Part shown: positions 36,512 to 44,479 of the stretch, in pieces
How positions within the stretch are numbered: position 1 is the stretch's first letter
Layout of the letters: every line of letters starts with the position of its first letter
Assembly: GCF_003664995.1 (NCBI RefSeq)
Contig: NZ_JFHL01000021.1
Location: forward strand, 126,880-190,879
Length of the DNA: 64,000 nucleotides
Reading direction: 5' to 3'
DNA from: Mesotoga sp. BH458_6_3_2_1
GTDB lineage: Bacteria; Thermotogota; Thermotogae; Petrotogales; Kosmotogaceae
Program-made: the position numbers and the translations under genes
The notes under the pieces: generated by a model
What the model saw: the letters and a program-made list of their open reading frames with translations, nothing else
Databases searched by the model: none
Told to the model about the DNA's origin: nothing

Positions 36512-37807
36512 TTAATGCGCATACCCCAGCAATCTTGGCAGCCACAAAACGAAATCAGACCAGTAAGTAATGATTACAAGTCCCATAACTTCTATCGGTA
36601 TCCAGTATTTTAGCATCTCTTTAAAAACCTTTCCGACGGGAGTCTTGCTTATTGCGCTCGTTATGAATCCGGTCTGCCCGTAAGGAGGCGTATCCAGCGC
36701 AAGCATAAGGTTGAAAGTGGTTACGATCCCGAAGTGAACGGGGTCGATCCCCACCGCCCTCACAAGTGGAAAGACTATCGGTATTACAACCAGCTGTATG
36801 ACGGATACGTCGAAGAACATTCCAAGTATGAAGAAGAGAACGTTCACACTCAGAAGCAGCACCCACGCGCTTGACAGAAGACCCATATCTACGAAGACGT
36901 TAGTGAGCAAGAGCGGTATCTCTTCTCTTGCAAGCACATATTTCACAACAAAGGCGCCGGCAATCATGAAGCTAATTGCACCGACATTATATACGGTCTT
37001 TAGCATTATCCTCTTTAATTTCTTCAATCCAAGCGTTCGATAAATGAAGATGCTGACGAGAATTGAATATGCAGCGAGAACCGCAGCAGATTCAGTTGGA
37101 GTGAATATTCCCCCGTAGATCCCGGCTAGGAGAATAATCGGAGCCATTAGAGCGGGAAAGGACCTAATGAAACTCTTCGCTAGTACTTTCAGCGGATATC
37201 TCTTTCCTACCGGATAGTTTCTCTTCTTCGAAAGGTAGAAGGCCATACCGGCCTCGAGAAAACCCAGAAAGAGCCCAGGAAGAATTCCCGCGAGAAAGAG
37301 GTATCCCAGAGAGGTTCCTGTCAGCATTGCATAGATTACCATCGGTATACTGGGAGGAATAAGCGGAGAAATCGTTGCCGAAGCGCACGTAACCGCACAG
37401 GCAAAGGGGCCGTCGTAACCGTCATCCATCATAGCCTTTATCTCTATTGTCCCAAGTCCAGATACGTCGGCTATTTCCGAACCGCTCATGCCGGCGAAAA
37501 TGATGCTGGCTCCTATATTTGCATATGCAAGACCGCCACGCATGCCACCCAGAAGCTGTTTCAAGAAGCCGAAAAGCCTGTCGGTTATCTCGGTATCGTT
37601 CATCACGTTTGCAGCAAATATGAACATCGGAACTGCCAACAAGACATCCTGAGCTCTCAATTCTATTGCCATTATGTCGAGGAAGATTCCCAAGTCCATT
37701 CCGGAAGTGATGAAGTATGCAAAGCCACCCATGATCATTCCAAACGCTATCGGATAACCCAGGGCAAAGGCAGCACCGAATACTATGAAAAAGAGTATCA
37801 ATCCCAT
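36512..37807 (-). CDS. dctM: TRAP transporter large permease (DctM)
   Basis: A 431-residue membrane protein with about twelve hydrophobic segments, the ion-coupled large subunit of a tripartite ATP-independent periplasmic transporter. Family motifs include GYPIAFGM near the N-terminus, GMSGSEIADVSGLG, AVTCASATISPLIPPSIPMVIY and TPTESAAVLAAYS. The start is the ATG at 37807, preceded by GGAGGTCG. A longer upstream frame would overlap dctQ by 118 bases and lacks a site. The true start overlaps the dctQ stop by ten bases, implying translational coupling. It imports an organic acid using a Na+ gradient; the substrate is inferred from the linked lyase. Confidence 0.92.
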   Translation of the reverse strand: MGLILFFIVFGAAFALGYPIAFGMIMGGFAYFITSGMDLGIFLDIMAIELRAQDVLLAVPMFIFAANVMNDTEITDRLFGFLKQLLGGMRGGLAYANIGASIIFAGMSGSEIADVSGLGTIEIKAMMDDGYDGPFACAVTCASATISPLIPPSIPMVIYAMLTGTSLGYLFLAGILPGLFLGFLEAGMAFYLSKKRNYPVGKRYPLKVLAKSFIRSFPALMAPIILLAGIYGGIFTPTESAAVLAAYSILVSIFIYRTLGLKKLKRIMLKTVYNVGAISFMIAGAFVVKYVLAREEIPLLLTNVFVDMGLLSSAWVLLLSVNVLFFILGMFFDVSVIQLVVIPIVFPLVRAVGIDPVHFGIVTTFNLMLALDTPPYGQTGFITSAISKTPVGKVFKEMLKYWIPIEVMGLVIITYWSDFVLWLPRLLGYAH

Positions 37808-38328
37808 GGTTCGACCTCCTTGGGAACGATTCTTCCGGAGAAGAGTTCTATGAAACTCTTCACTATCCAGATTACGTTGTGAATGAACGTCAATGCCATG
37901 AAAATTGGAAAGCACATGAAGAGATACGTCCAGGGAATCCTTAAGACTTCAGACTTGATGATCTTATAGAAAAGAACATCGCCAAGCACAGGTCCAAGCG
38001 TTACTAAAAGCACAATGCAGAAGAAGAGATCGAACGCTATCTGGAGAAGCAGCTGCGCCTTTCTGCCAAGTTTGAGAAATACAATGTCAAATTTTATGTG
38101 TGCATCGAATTTTCTTGCATAAGGCGCTCCGAGGAAAATCGTCCAGATGAAACTATATTGCGCTATCTCGAATAGCTCCGGGGAGGGACTGCTGAATACA
38201 TACCTCAGAATCACCTGGAAAAAGATACTGAGGAAGAGCAGTCCAAGAAATATTATTCCTCCCCAAGATTCGATCAAATTCAGCGTAATCTGAAAGACTT
38301 TGAAAAGTGACGCTAAGAGTTTCTTCAT
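37798..38328 (-). CDS. dctQ: TRAP transporter small permease (DctQ)
   Basis: A 176-residue protein with four hydrophobic helices and the DctQ pattern: GGIIFLGLLFLSIFFQVILRY, then FEIAQYSFIWTIFLGAPYA and KFDAHIKFDIV. It forms the small membrane subunit that partners DctM. It starts 66 bases after the dctP stop, a gap filled by a strong hairpin, and its end overlaps dctM by ten bases. Length and topology are normal. Confidence 0.9.
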   Translation of the reverse strand: MKKLLASLFKVFQITLNLIESWGGIIFLGLLFLSIFFQVILRYVFSSPSPELFEIAQYSFIWTIFLGAPYARKFDAHIKFDIVFLKLGRKAQLLLQIAFDLFFCIVLLVTLGPVLGDVLFYKIIKSEVLRIPWTYLFMCFPIFMALTFIHNVIWIVKSFIELFSGRIVPKEVEPWD

Positions 38329-38350
38329 GATAGACCCCCGTAAATGATAG

Positions 38351-38377
38351 CCTGGACCAGGCTGGCCCTGGTCCAGG
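38351..38377 (-). other. Strong intercistronic hairpin between dctP and dctQ
   Basis: CCTGGACCAGG (38351-38361) and CCTGGTCCAGG (38367-38377) form a perfect 11-bp stem with a five-base loop. No T tract follows on the minus strand, so it is more likely to protect the dctP mRNA 3' end from decay than to terminate transcription. This would give more binding protein than permease. Confidence 0.75.
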
Positions 38378-38394
38378 AAATACAGCTCATCTTG

Positions 38395-39396
38395 TCAGTC
38401 CACGGGATACGACTGAATTGTTTCGTACATCCCCTTGCCCCAGGCATTGTCAAATTTCTCCTGTGAATAGAATTCTTTCGCAAGGTTCATGAAGGCTTCT
38501 TTATCGGGAACTACAATCTCCATGTTGTAGTCGTCAACGAATTGTTTTAGAAGGCTTGACTCCTGTTCCAAAACAAGATAGTTCATGTAGTATCGAGCAA
38601 CTTCAAGTGCTTTGATAATGTATGTCTTGTACTCAAAGGGAAGTGACTGCCAGAACTTCTCGTATATCACAGGATTAATCATCCCTATTGAATGGTCAGT
38701 GAGAACAATGTACTTCGTGACCTCCACAAACATCGCAGACAGATCTGTTGGGAGAGGATTGTCTTGCCCATCGATAGTTCCTAACTTGAGAGCGAGATAC
38801 ACTTCTCCGAAACCCATTGGGGTGGGATTGCTTCCGATAGCACGTCCCATGTCCATGAAGGCCTCGTTGTTGGGCATTCTGATCTTCATGCCTTTGAGGT
38901 CTTCCGGCTTGTAAACGGGACCCGCCTTTTCGGTTGTGTTGAGCTGCCTCATACCGAGATACCATGTATCCAGAACCCTCATTCCAGTACTCGAGGCAAG
39001 TTCATCGAACCATCCCTTCACCATGGGACTGTTCATTACAGAGTACATGTGGTCAAGATCCCTGAAGATGTAAGCAGCATTCAATACTCCCATCTTCGGC
39101 ATGTTACCGAGATCGGCAAACCAAGATGGCGCACCGTCCCCGGCCATCTCAAGATCCCCTCTCATAACACCCAGGAGAGACGTCTGTTGATCTCCAAGCT
39201 GGCCCGAGTGGAAGACCTTTACCACTATCTTGCCACCACTTAGATTTTCGACAACCTCGGCAAACTTGTTCATTGCCAGAACTTGAGGTTGAGTTGGTGC
39301 AGCTACCGTGTTGAACCGTATCGTATAAGTCTCCTCCACGGCAAAACAAATGCTAACTAACAGCAGAACAAGAACAACGATCAATCCCTTTTTCAT
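38395..39396 (-). CDS. dctP: TRAP transporter substrate-binding protein (DctP)
   Basis: A 333-residue periplasmic binding protein with a signal peptide (MKKGLIVVLVLLLV, cleavage near CFA-VEE). The DctP family pattern is clear: YTIRFNTVAAPTQPQ at the mature N-terminus, FAEVVENLSGGKIVVKVFHSGQLG, GMRQLNTTEKAGPVY..DLKGMKIRMPNNEAF (with the carboxylate-binding Arg of KIRMPN) and GFGEVYLALKLGTIDGQDNPL. The Arg suggests an organic acid ligand. It begins 36 bases after the lyase stop with GGGGG before the ATG. It captures the substrate and passes it to DctQM. Confidence 0.92.
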   Translation of the reverse strand: MKKGLIVVLVLLLVSICFAVEETYTIRFNTVAAPTQPQVLAMNKFAEVVENLSGGKIVVKVFHSGQLGDQQTSLLGVMRGDLEMAGDGAPSWFADLGNMPKMGVLNAAYIFRDLDHMYSVMNSPMVKGWFDELASSTGMRVLDTWYLGMRQLNTTEKAGPVYKPEDLKGMKIRMPNNEAFMDMGRAIGSNPTPMGFGEVYLALKLGTIDGQDNPLPTDLSAMFVEVTKYIVLTDHSIGMINPVIYEKFWQSLPFEYKTYIIKALEVARYYMNYLVLEQESSLLKQFVDDYNMEIVVPDKEAFMNLAKEFYSQEKFDNAWGKGMYETIQSYPVD

Positions 39397-39422
39397 CGCT
39401 AAACCCCCTTTCGGTTTTTTTG

Positions 39423-39439
39423 TTCTTGAGGCTCAAGAA
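39423..39439. other. 17-bp palindrome across the lyase stop codon
   Basis: TTCTTGAG-G-CTCAAGAA is a perfect inverted repeat with 8-bp arms around one base. It spans the stop of the lyase gene and the dctP leader. It could be an internal regulator site or a short mRNA hairpin; no function is established. Confidence 0.35.
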
Positions 39440-40350
39440 ATTTTCCCGAACTTTCTGAGAGTATCCTTCAGTACTGCTACTTCGTCCTCCTCGATTTCCA
39501 TGAGTGGCGGCCTTACTCTCGCGACACCCAGTCCCGAGTGGAGTGCGAAGGCCTTTTTTACTGCAGGCAATGGGTTTGTAAGCCGCCTATTTCTGCCAAA
39601 GAAAGCGCTGAAAAGCTCATACAGCTCCTTGAAGCTACTTGTCGCTTTGGTGGCGTCGCCAGAGAGGAACTCATCTATCAAGTTCCTCATCATGTCTCCA
39701 ATTACGTGCGAACCCCCGCTTATAACACCTATTCCACCCTGGCTCATGACCGAGAGAACCATTAGATCGTCTCCGGAATAAACCACGATCTTTCCCTTTG
39801 TTGCCTTCAAGAAGGCTGAGGTCTGCAACGGATTAATTCCGGCCTCATCCTTGACGGCAACGATATTCTCAAATTCAGTTAGCTTGGCCAGCGTCGCCGG
39901 ATCGATATTTGAAGCCGTAAAGAGCGGAATGTTATAGACCATAATCGGAAGATCGGTATTTTTGCAGATCTGAGAAAAGTGATAGTAGATTCCTTCCTGA
40001 GTCGGGTGACAGTAATAAGGAACAACTACCATGGAAGCATCGTATCCTAGTCTCGCCGCTTCCTTCGTCAGTTCTACAGTCTCGTGAGTGTTAGCCGTAC
40101 CTGTTCCTGCTATCAGTGGTACCCTGTCGCCAACTTCTTCTTTAACTTCTGCAAAGAGTCTTACCTTCTCCTCAAAGCTCATTGTGTAGAACTCGCCATT
40201 TGTTCCGGCTATTACAAGGGAATCACAGTACTTCTTTCCAATCAAATAGCTAGCTATCCTCCTAGTCATCGGATAGTCGATTGAATAATCAGCTGCAAAC
40301 GCGGTACTCATCGGTATGAGTATCCTTCCAAACTTGCCAACAACGTCCAT
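39433..40350 (-). CDS. DapA/NanA-family aldolase or dehydratase
   Basis: A 305-residue class I aldolase of the dihydrodipicolinate synthase / N-acetylneuraminate lyase superfamily, a TIM barrel that forms a Schiff base with pyruvate. Visible residues are GTNGEF (the pyruvate-carboxylate loop, usually TTGE), the Tyr of PIMVYNIP and the Schiff-base Lys of IVAVKDEAG. Linkage to a TRAP importer and an IclR regulator argues for a catabolic sugar-acid role, such as keto-deoxygluconate, deoxy-oxoglucarate or sialic acid breakdown, rather than lysine synthesis. It is first in the operon, with AAGGAGGAA before the ATG. The exact substrate is unproven, so no symbol is given. Confidence 0.85.
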   Translation of the reverse strand: MDVVGKFGRILIPMSTAFAADYSIDYPMTRRIASYLIGKKYCDSLVIAGTNGEFYTMSFEEKVRLFAEVKEEVGDRVPLIAGTGTANTHETVELTKEAARLGYDASMVVVPYYCHPTQEGIYYHFSQICKNTDLPIMVYNIPLFTASNIDPATLAKLTEFENIVAVKDEAGINPLQTSAFLKATKGKIVVYSGDDLMVLSVMSQGGIGVISGGSHVIGDMMRNLIDEFLSGDATKATSSFKELYELFSAFFGRNRRLTNPLPAVKKAFALHSGLGVARVRPPLMEIEEDEVAVLKDTLRKFGKIS

Positions 40351-40375
40351 AGAAATTCCTCCTTATATTTCATTC

Positions 40376-40397
40376 ATTGAAACGTTATTTCTGTCAA
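40376..40397 (-). promoter_or_regulatory. KdgR-like operator overlapping a -35 element
   Basis: The core AAACGTTATTT (40380-40390) fits the KdgR/IclR consensus AAAYRNYRTTT at every position, and the flanks ATTG and CTGT fit five or six of eight more. A minus-strand TTGACA (-35) at 40397-40392 overlaps it; the best -10 candidate (TGAAAT, 40372-40367, 19 bp away) is weak. The site lies 26-44 bases upstream of the lyase ATG, a position suited to repression. Confidence 0.55.
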
Positions 40398-40553
40398 TGA
40401 AATTGTATCCCCTCATAGGTCATTTATCTAAACTCGTTGAGGTCTATCCTGGACTGACTAGAATCGCAGGCGATCGATTAATCTCAATAGTTATCGAATT
40501 TCTTCGCAAAGGCAATCTTTCGTGAGCACATCTTCGACCCGAGCAGAGATCTA

Positions 40554-40870
40554 GATCTAATAAAGCTAATTACAGTAAAGTTCGATCCATGGAGAAATTG
40601 GAATCGAATCAACAATACTTTTCTCAGAGCTGATACTGGATAAGGTAAGGGGAAACCCGGCTCGCCTAACTTAAGAACCGGCGTTTATGTGGAAATTTGC
40701 CGAAGGAATGGTTGCGGATCTGGCAAAGGGGTACAAAGAGTTTCTTAGCTAAAGTGAAGGAGAAATATACTTCCTGTCTTGTTTCTCCTCGAAGAAGGCT
40801 TTCTTCGAGTTCGACACGTCGGGAGATCTAAAAGACCTGAAAACGACTACAAACTCCAACATGAAGATTG
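40554..40870 (+). pseudogene. Possible decayed gene remnant
   Basis: Between the two minus-strand operons, plus-strand translation gives protein-like stretches in two frames. The first begins at 40554 (LIKLITVKFDPWRNW) and stops. The second begins at 40687 (MWKFAEGMVADLAKGYKEF), meets one TAA at 40750 and continues as FSSKKAFFEFDTSGDLKD before running into the antisense end of pgl. This is what a frameshifted and truncated gene would look like. I do not recognise the family. A hairpin, CTCGAAGAA/TTCTTCGAG, at 40788-40809 lies inside. Confidence 0.3.
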
Positions 40871-41617
40871 AGAGAGAAATCTATCCGGCAGACATCGGGC
40901 TGCGTCTTTATCCAGTAGCCAGATTAATCTGCCTTTCTCGGGAGAAATCTTCGAGACCGGCAGTTCGGAATCCTTGTCAAGAAAGACCTTCTTGACAATA
41001 TCAGCCTTCGAGACTCCCGTGCCCAAAACGATAACATTCCTGGACTGGTTAAGAGCTCGAAGACCGAGAGTAATCCTTTTTGAAGGTCTGTCTTCATAAG
41101 TTCCTTCAGTGGGCAGAACAAGGGAACGGACATCGCTGATTTCCTTCGACCCCGGAAAGAGGGCCCCGGTATGCCCATCCTCTCCAAACCCAAGTATCAC
41201 AAGATCGAAACTTACGTCACACCCTCTGAAGTAGCTTATCAGTTCACTTCTATAATCGGATACGGCCTCTTCTTGAGAAAGCTCACCCCTGATCCTATGG
41301 ATGTTCTCGTTGGGAATGCATATTTTTCTCAGCAAGAGCTCATTTACTAGCCAATAATTGCTTTCCTTTTCGCTCGGAGGAACGCATCTCTCATCCACCC
41401 AGAAGAACTCGACTCTTACCCAATTTACAGTGCTTTTGAAAGGCTCTTCAGAGAGGATTTCGTAAAGTCTTGTAGGAGTTGAACCTCCCGAAAGAGCCAT
41501 TGAGAACTTATCCTCGCTGCTGTGCCCTTCGTCTAGAAGTCCGGCAATGTATCTTGCAGCGCCAAACGCCAGCTTCTCAGGATCATCGAATACCTTGAGA
41601 GTTCTATTCGACCCCAT
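40847..41617 (-). CDS. pgl: 6-phosphogluconolactonase
   Basis: A 256-residue enzyme of the DevB type, hydrolysing 6-phosphogluconolactone to 6-phosphogluconate, the second step of the oxidative pentose phosphate pathway. Motifs include [13 protein letters not shown] (phosphate-binding loop, residues about 43-55), [15 protein letters not shown] and [19 protein letters not shown] with the catalytic His. The length is normal. Its start overlaps the zwf stop by 14 bases, so translation is coupled. It is the last of the three-gene gnd-zwf-pgl set. The enzyme is cytoplasmic. Confidence 0.93.
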   Translation of the reverse strand: MGSNRTLKVFDDPEKLAFGAARYIAGLLDEGHSSEDKFSMALSGGSTPTRLYEILSEEPFKSTVNWVRVEFFWVDERCVPPSEKESNYWLVNELLLRKICIPNENIHRIRGELSQEEAVSDYRSELISYFRGCDVSFDLVILGFGEDGHTGALFPGSKEISDVRSLVLPTEGTYEDRPSKRITLGLRALNQSRNVIVLGTGVSKADIVKKVFLDKDSELPVSKISPEKGRLIWLLDKDAARCLPDRFLSQSSCWSL

Positions 41618-43097
41618 TTTCTTTCTCCTCTAACAACTCACTTTCTTCGCAGCAGGCAGTGATCCATCTTCTGCCATCTCTGGAAAGAAGACTGTTGCTC
41701 TCCTCCGGGCCCCAGCTACCTGTGTCATAAGAGCGAATCGCGACTTCGGAGTTTTCCTGTTTAGCGATGATCGGATCCATGATGCCCCATGCAAGCTCAA
41801 TCTCGTCAGATCTTGCAAAAAGGGTCGCGTCGCCTTTCATCACATCCAGGAGGAGCCTTTCGTAAGGGTCTGGAAGCTCTTTCTTCCCAAAGCCACTAGA
41901 AAAGCTGAAATCCATTTCTACAGTCTTCGTCTTCATTGGGCCGCCCGGGATTTTGGCTTCGAAGAGAAGTTTTATTCCTTCGTCCGGCTGAATGCAAAGC
42001 GACAATACATTTGGCCTCAAACTGCTACCGCCATTTGACTGCCCGAACAACTGATGGGGCACGCTCTTAAAATTAATGGATATCTCCGAAACCTTTTTCT
42101 TCATATTCTTCCCAGATCTTAGATAGAAGGGCACGCCCTTCCATCTCCAATTGTCCACAAACATCTTTAGCGCAGCAAAAGTCGGCGTTTTTGATTTTTC
42201 CGCAACTCCTTCTTCTTCAAGATAACCCTTATATTGCCCAAGAACAACATCTGAACATTTATTCAGTGCTCTCAATACCTTGACCTTCTCATCCCTCAGA
42301 GCGTCCGCCTCGAACACAGCGGGGGGTTCCATCGCAATCAAAGTCAAGAGTTGAAGCATATGGTTTTGAAACATATCTCTCAATACGCCGGAGTGATCAT
42401 AGTATCCGGCCCTATGCTCCAGTCCAACCTCTTCGGCTACAGTTATCTGTATATGATCAACAAACTGACGATTCCATAACGGTTCAAATATCGAGTTGGC
42501 GAAGCGAAAGGCGAGAATGTTCTGTACAGTTTCCTTTCCAAGAAAGTGGTCTATTCTGAAGATTTGATCTTCTCCAAAGGATTCGTGAACAAGCCTGTTC
42601 AACTCTCTAGCGCTCTGGAGATCTCTACCGAACGGCTTTTCTATGACGATATGAACCTTTCTCCCCTCGGAACCGACGAGACCCGATCTGTTTAGATGCT
42701 TCAGAATAGTCTCGTGAACATCAGGGGGAATGGCAAAATAGAGGAGAAGGTTGTAATTCTTCCGGTCATTACTCTCGATGTCCTGTATTCTCTTATTAAG
42801 GGCATCGTAGGTCTCCTGTTTATCGTACTCTCCGCGTAAGTACTCTACGCTCTCTCCGAATCCCTCCCAGAGACTGCATACCTTTGGATCCGATCGCGAG
42901 TATTCCTTTACACCTGAAAAAAGCCTATTTCGAAAAGCATTGTCAGATAACTCGCTTCTGGAGATACCTATTATGTGGAATCTTTCAGGCAGCAAGCCTT
43001 CACATCCAAGAGAATGGACGGCTGGAATCAGCTTGCGTTGAGTCAGATCACCGGAAGCGCCGAATACAATCATTATTGAATTCTCAATCTTCGCCAT
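41604..43097 (-). CDS. zwf: Glucose-6-phosphate 1-dehydrogenase
   Basis: A 497-residue enzyme oxidising glucose 6-phosphate to the lactone with reduction of NAD(P)+. The N-terminal Rossmann motif is [15 protein letters not shown] (residues about 12-27), where the Thr/Arg neighbourhood is that of NADP-using enzymes. The substrate motif [13 protein letters not shown] is near residue 180, and the catalytic His is in DMFQNHMLQ. Length and order are normal. It overlaps gnd upstream and pgl downstream by 14 bases each, an unusually tight arrangement. The ribosome site before the ATG is modest (GGCGAG), consistent with translational coupling. Confidence 0.95.
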   Translation of the reverse strand: MAKIENSIMIVFGASGDLTQRKLIPAVHSLGCEGLLPERFHIIGISRSELSDNAFRNRLFSGVKEYSRSDPKVCSLWEGFGESVEYLRGEYDKQETYDALNKRIQDIESNDRKNYNLLLYFAIPPDVHETILKHLNRSGLVGSEGRKVHIVIEKPFGRDLQSARELNRLVHESFGEDQIFRIDHFLGKETVQNILAFRFANSIFEPLWNRQFVDHIQITVAEEVGLEHRAGYYDHSGVLRDMFQNHMLQLLTLIAMEPPAVFEADALRDEKVKVLRALNKCSDVVLGQYKGYLEEEGVAEKSKTPTFAALKMFVDNWRWKGVPFYLRSGKNMKKKVSEISINFKSVPHQLFGQSNGGSSLRPNVLSLCIQPDEGIKLLFEAKIPGGPMKTKTVEMDFSFSSGFGKKELPDPYERLLLDVMKGDATLFARSDEIELAWGIMDPIIAKQENSEVAIRSYDTGSWGPEESNSLLSRDGRRWITACCEESELLEEKENGVE

Positions 43098-44019
43098 ATC
43101 TACTCGCCAGTCCTGTATGTTTTATTTCATGGCCGCCAAACCTGTTTCTTATGGCTGCAAGGAGTTTTGCCGAATAATTCTCTTCAACGCGGCTCTCAAT
43201 ACGCTTCTGCAGTGACAATGTGATTACCGGGGCGGGCACGTCGAGATCCATTGCCTCAACAACTGCCCAACGTCCTTCTCCAGAATCTGCAACCCACGGC
43301 TCTATGTTGCGGAGATCCTCATCACCAGCTAGTATATCGCTAATCAACTCCAGAAGCCATGACCTGATCACGCTTCCGTGAAGCCATATATCGGTCACTT
43401 CCTTCAAATCGAAATCAAACTCCTTCTTCGCTCTAAGAATCTCAAATCCTTCCGCATATGCTTGCATCAACCCGTACTCTATTCCGTTGTGAATCATCTT
43501 TGCAAAGTGGCCGGCCCCCGCTTGGCCGACTCTTCCCCACCCTTTTTCTTGTTCATGCGAAAGTGTTGTGAATATTGGCGCGAGGTTATCTATGATCTCT
43601 TTCTCTCCTCCAATCATCATGCTGTAACCTTCTGTCAATCCCCAAATTCCCCCGCTTGTGCCGACATCTACGAAGTTGATTCCTCTTTCCGAAAGTCTCT
43701 CCGATCGGCTAATTGAGTCTTTGTAATTACTGTTGCCTCCGTCAATGACGATATCTCCAGAATCTAGCAAGTCTTTAAGAGCATTTATTGTTGTTTCAAT
43801 TGGAGCGCCTGCAGGAATCATCAACCACAGAATACGAACCGGCGACAACTTCCTCACAAGCTCTTCCAAAGAAAAGGCCGGGCAAAGCCCTATCTCTTCA
43901 GCCAGAATCTTTGTAATTTCAGAATTGAGATTATATCCGGTGACAGTATGCCCGCCAGCGACGAGTTTTCTGGCGATATTGCCTCCCATTTTGCCAAGTC
44001 CCACTATCCCAATCTCCAT
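43084..44019 (-). CDS. gnd: 6-phosphogluconate dehydrogenase, short form
   Basis: A 311-residue enzyme oxidatively decarboxylating 6-phosphogluconate to ribulose 5-phosphate. Motifs are [16 protein letters not shown] (nucleotide-binding, residues 4-19), [27 protein letters not shown] and [19 protein letters not shown] with the catalytic Lys. The length is that of the short, often NAD-linked GntZ/YqeC-type subfamily, not the 470-residue NADP enzyme. The residues after the second strand (GYNLNSE) lack the NADP-binding Arg of NRT, which supports NAD preference by inference. First gene of the operon, with AAGGAGAT before the ATG. Confidence 0.92.
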   Translation of the reverse strand: MEIGIVGLGKMGGNIARKLVAGGHTVTGYNLNSEITKILAEEIGLCPAFSLEELVRKLSPVRILWLMIPAGAPIETTINALKDLLDSGDIVIDGGNSNYKDSISRSERLSERGINFVDVGTSGGIWGLTEGYSMMIGGEKEIIDNLAPIFTTLSHEQEKGWGRVGQAGAGHFAKMIHNGIEYGLMQAYAEGFEILRAKKEFDFDLKEVTDIWLHGSVIRSWLLELISDILAGDEDLRNIEPWVADSGEGRWAVVEAMDLDVPAPVITLSLQKRIESRVEENYSAKLLAAIRNRFGGHEIKHTGLASRYGED

Positions 44020-44372
44020 AGAAGTATCTCCTTCTCAAGAACTCTGACTCTCAGAAAATTTCTCCGGATCTTCCGACAGCAGAGTCGAGTTGTTTAAGGC
44101 GTTACAACCAAATAGATCCAAAATCCGGCTCACAAATTTCCGAAAAGGACGAGTTGCTCATAGTCCTATTGTATCAATCGAGGATGACTCATCCCTCCCT
44201 CGTTCGGCAGTGCTTTTATTACTATTCAACTAGCCATCTTCAAGAACCAAATCCGAATTAGCTTTGAGTCTTTGGGTCTTGAATAATTCCCAGTAAGAAA
44301 ACTTTCATACCGCCCCTTAAAGTTCTGATTTTCACAGTGTATACAAATGACTGATTTTGCTTCTGTCTCTTG
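44020..44372 (+). other. Intergenic region between divergent genes
   Basis: No gene was seen. It should contain the minus-strand promoter of the gnd operon (not clearly recognised) and leads into the plus-strand promoter at 44373. Confidence 0.35.
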
Positions 44373-44404
44373 TATAATAATTCGATAAATCAACTTTTGT
44401 TGAT
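44373..44404 (+). promoter_or_regulatory. -10 element and downstream palindrome
   Basis: TATAAT at 44373-44378 is a perfect -10 element; a -35 is not obvious. Eleven bases later ATCAAC-TTTT-GTTGAT (44389-44404) is a perfect inverted repeat near the expected start of transcription. It could be an operator or a leader hairpin for the lipoprotein gene. Confidence 0.45.
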
Positions 44405-44479
44405 GTGACAAACTCTCTAGATACGCTGTGACTCATTTTTAAGCTGATTTACCAATCAGGGTATTTGGGGGCGATTGAA

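Noticed and set aside
39433-40350. Naming the lyase dapA
   Set aside because: The fold and Schiff-base Lys are clear, but the TRAP/IclR context argues against lysine synthesis, so no symbol was assigned.
40788-40809. CTCGAAGAA/TTCTTCGAG hairpin as terminator of the pgl operon
   Set aside because: The stem is perfect, but no T tract follows on either strand, so a terminator call is not supported.
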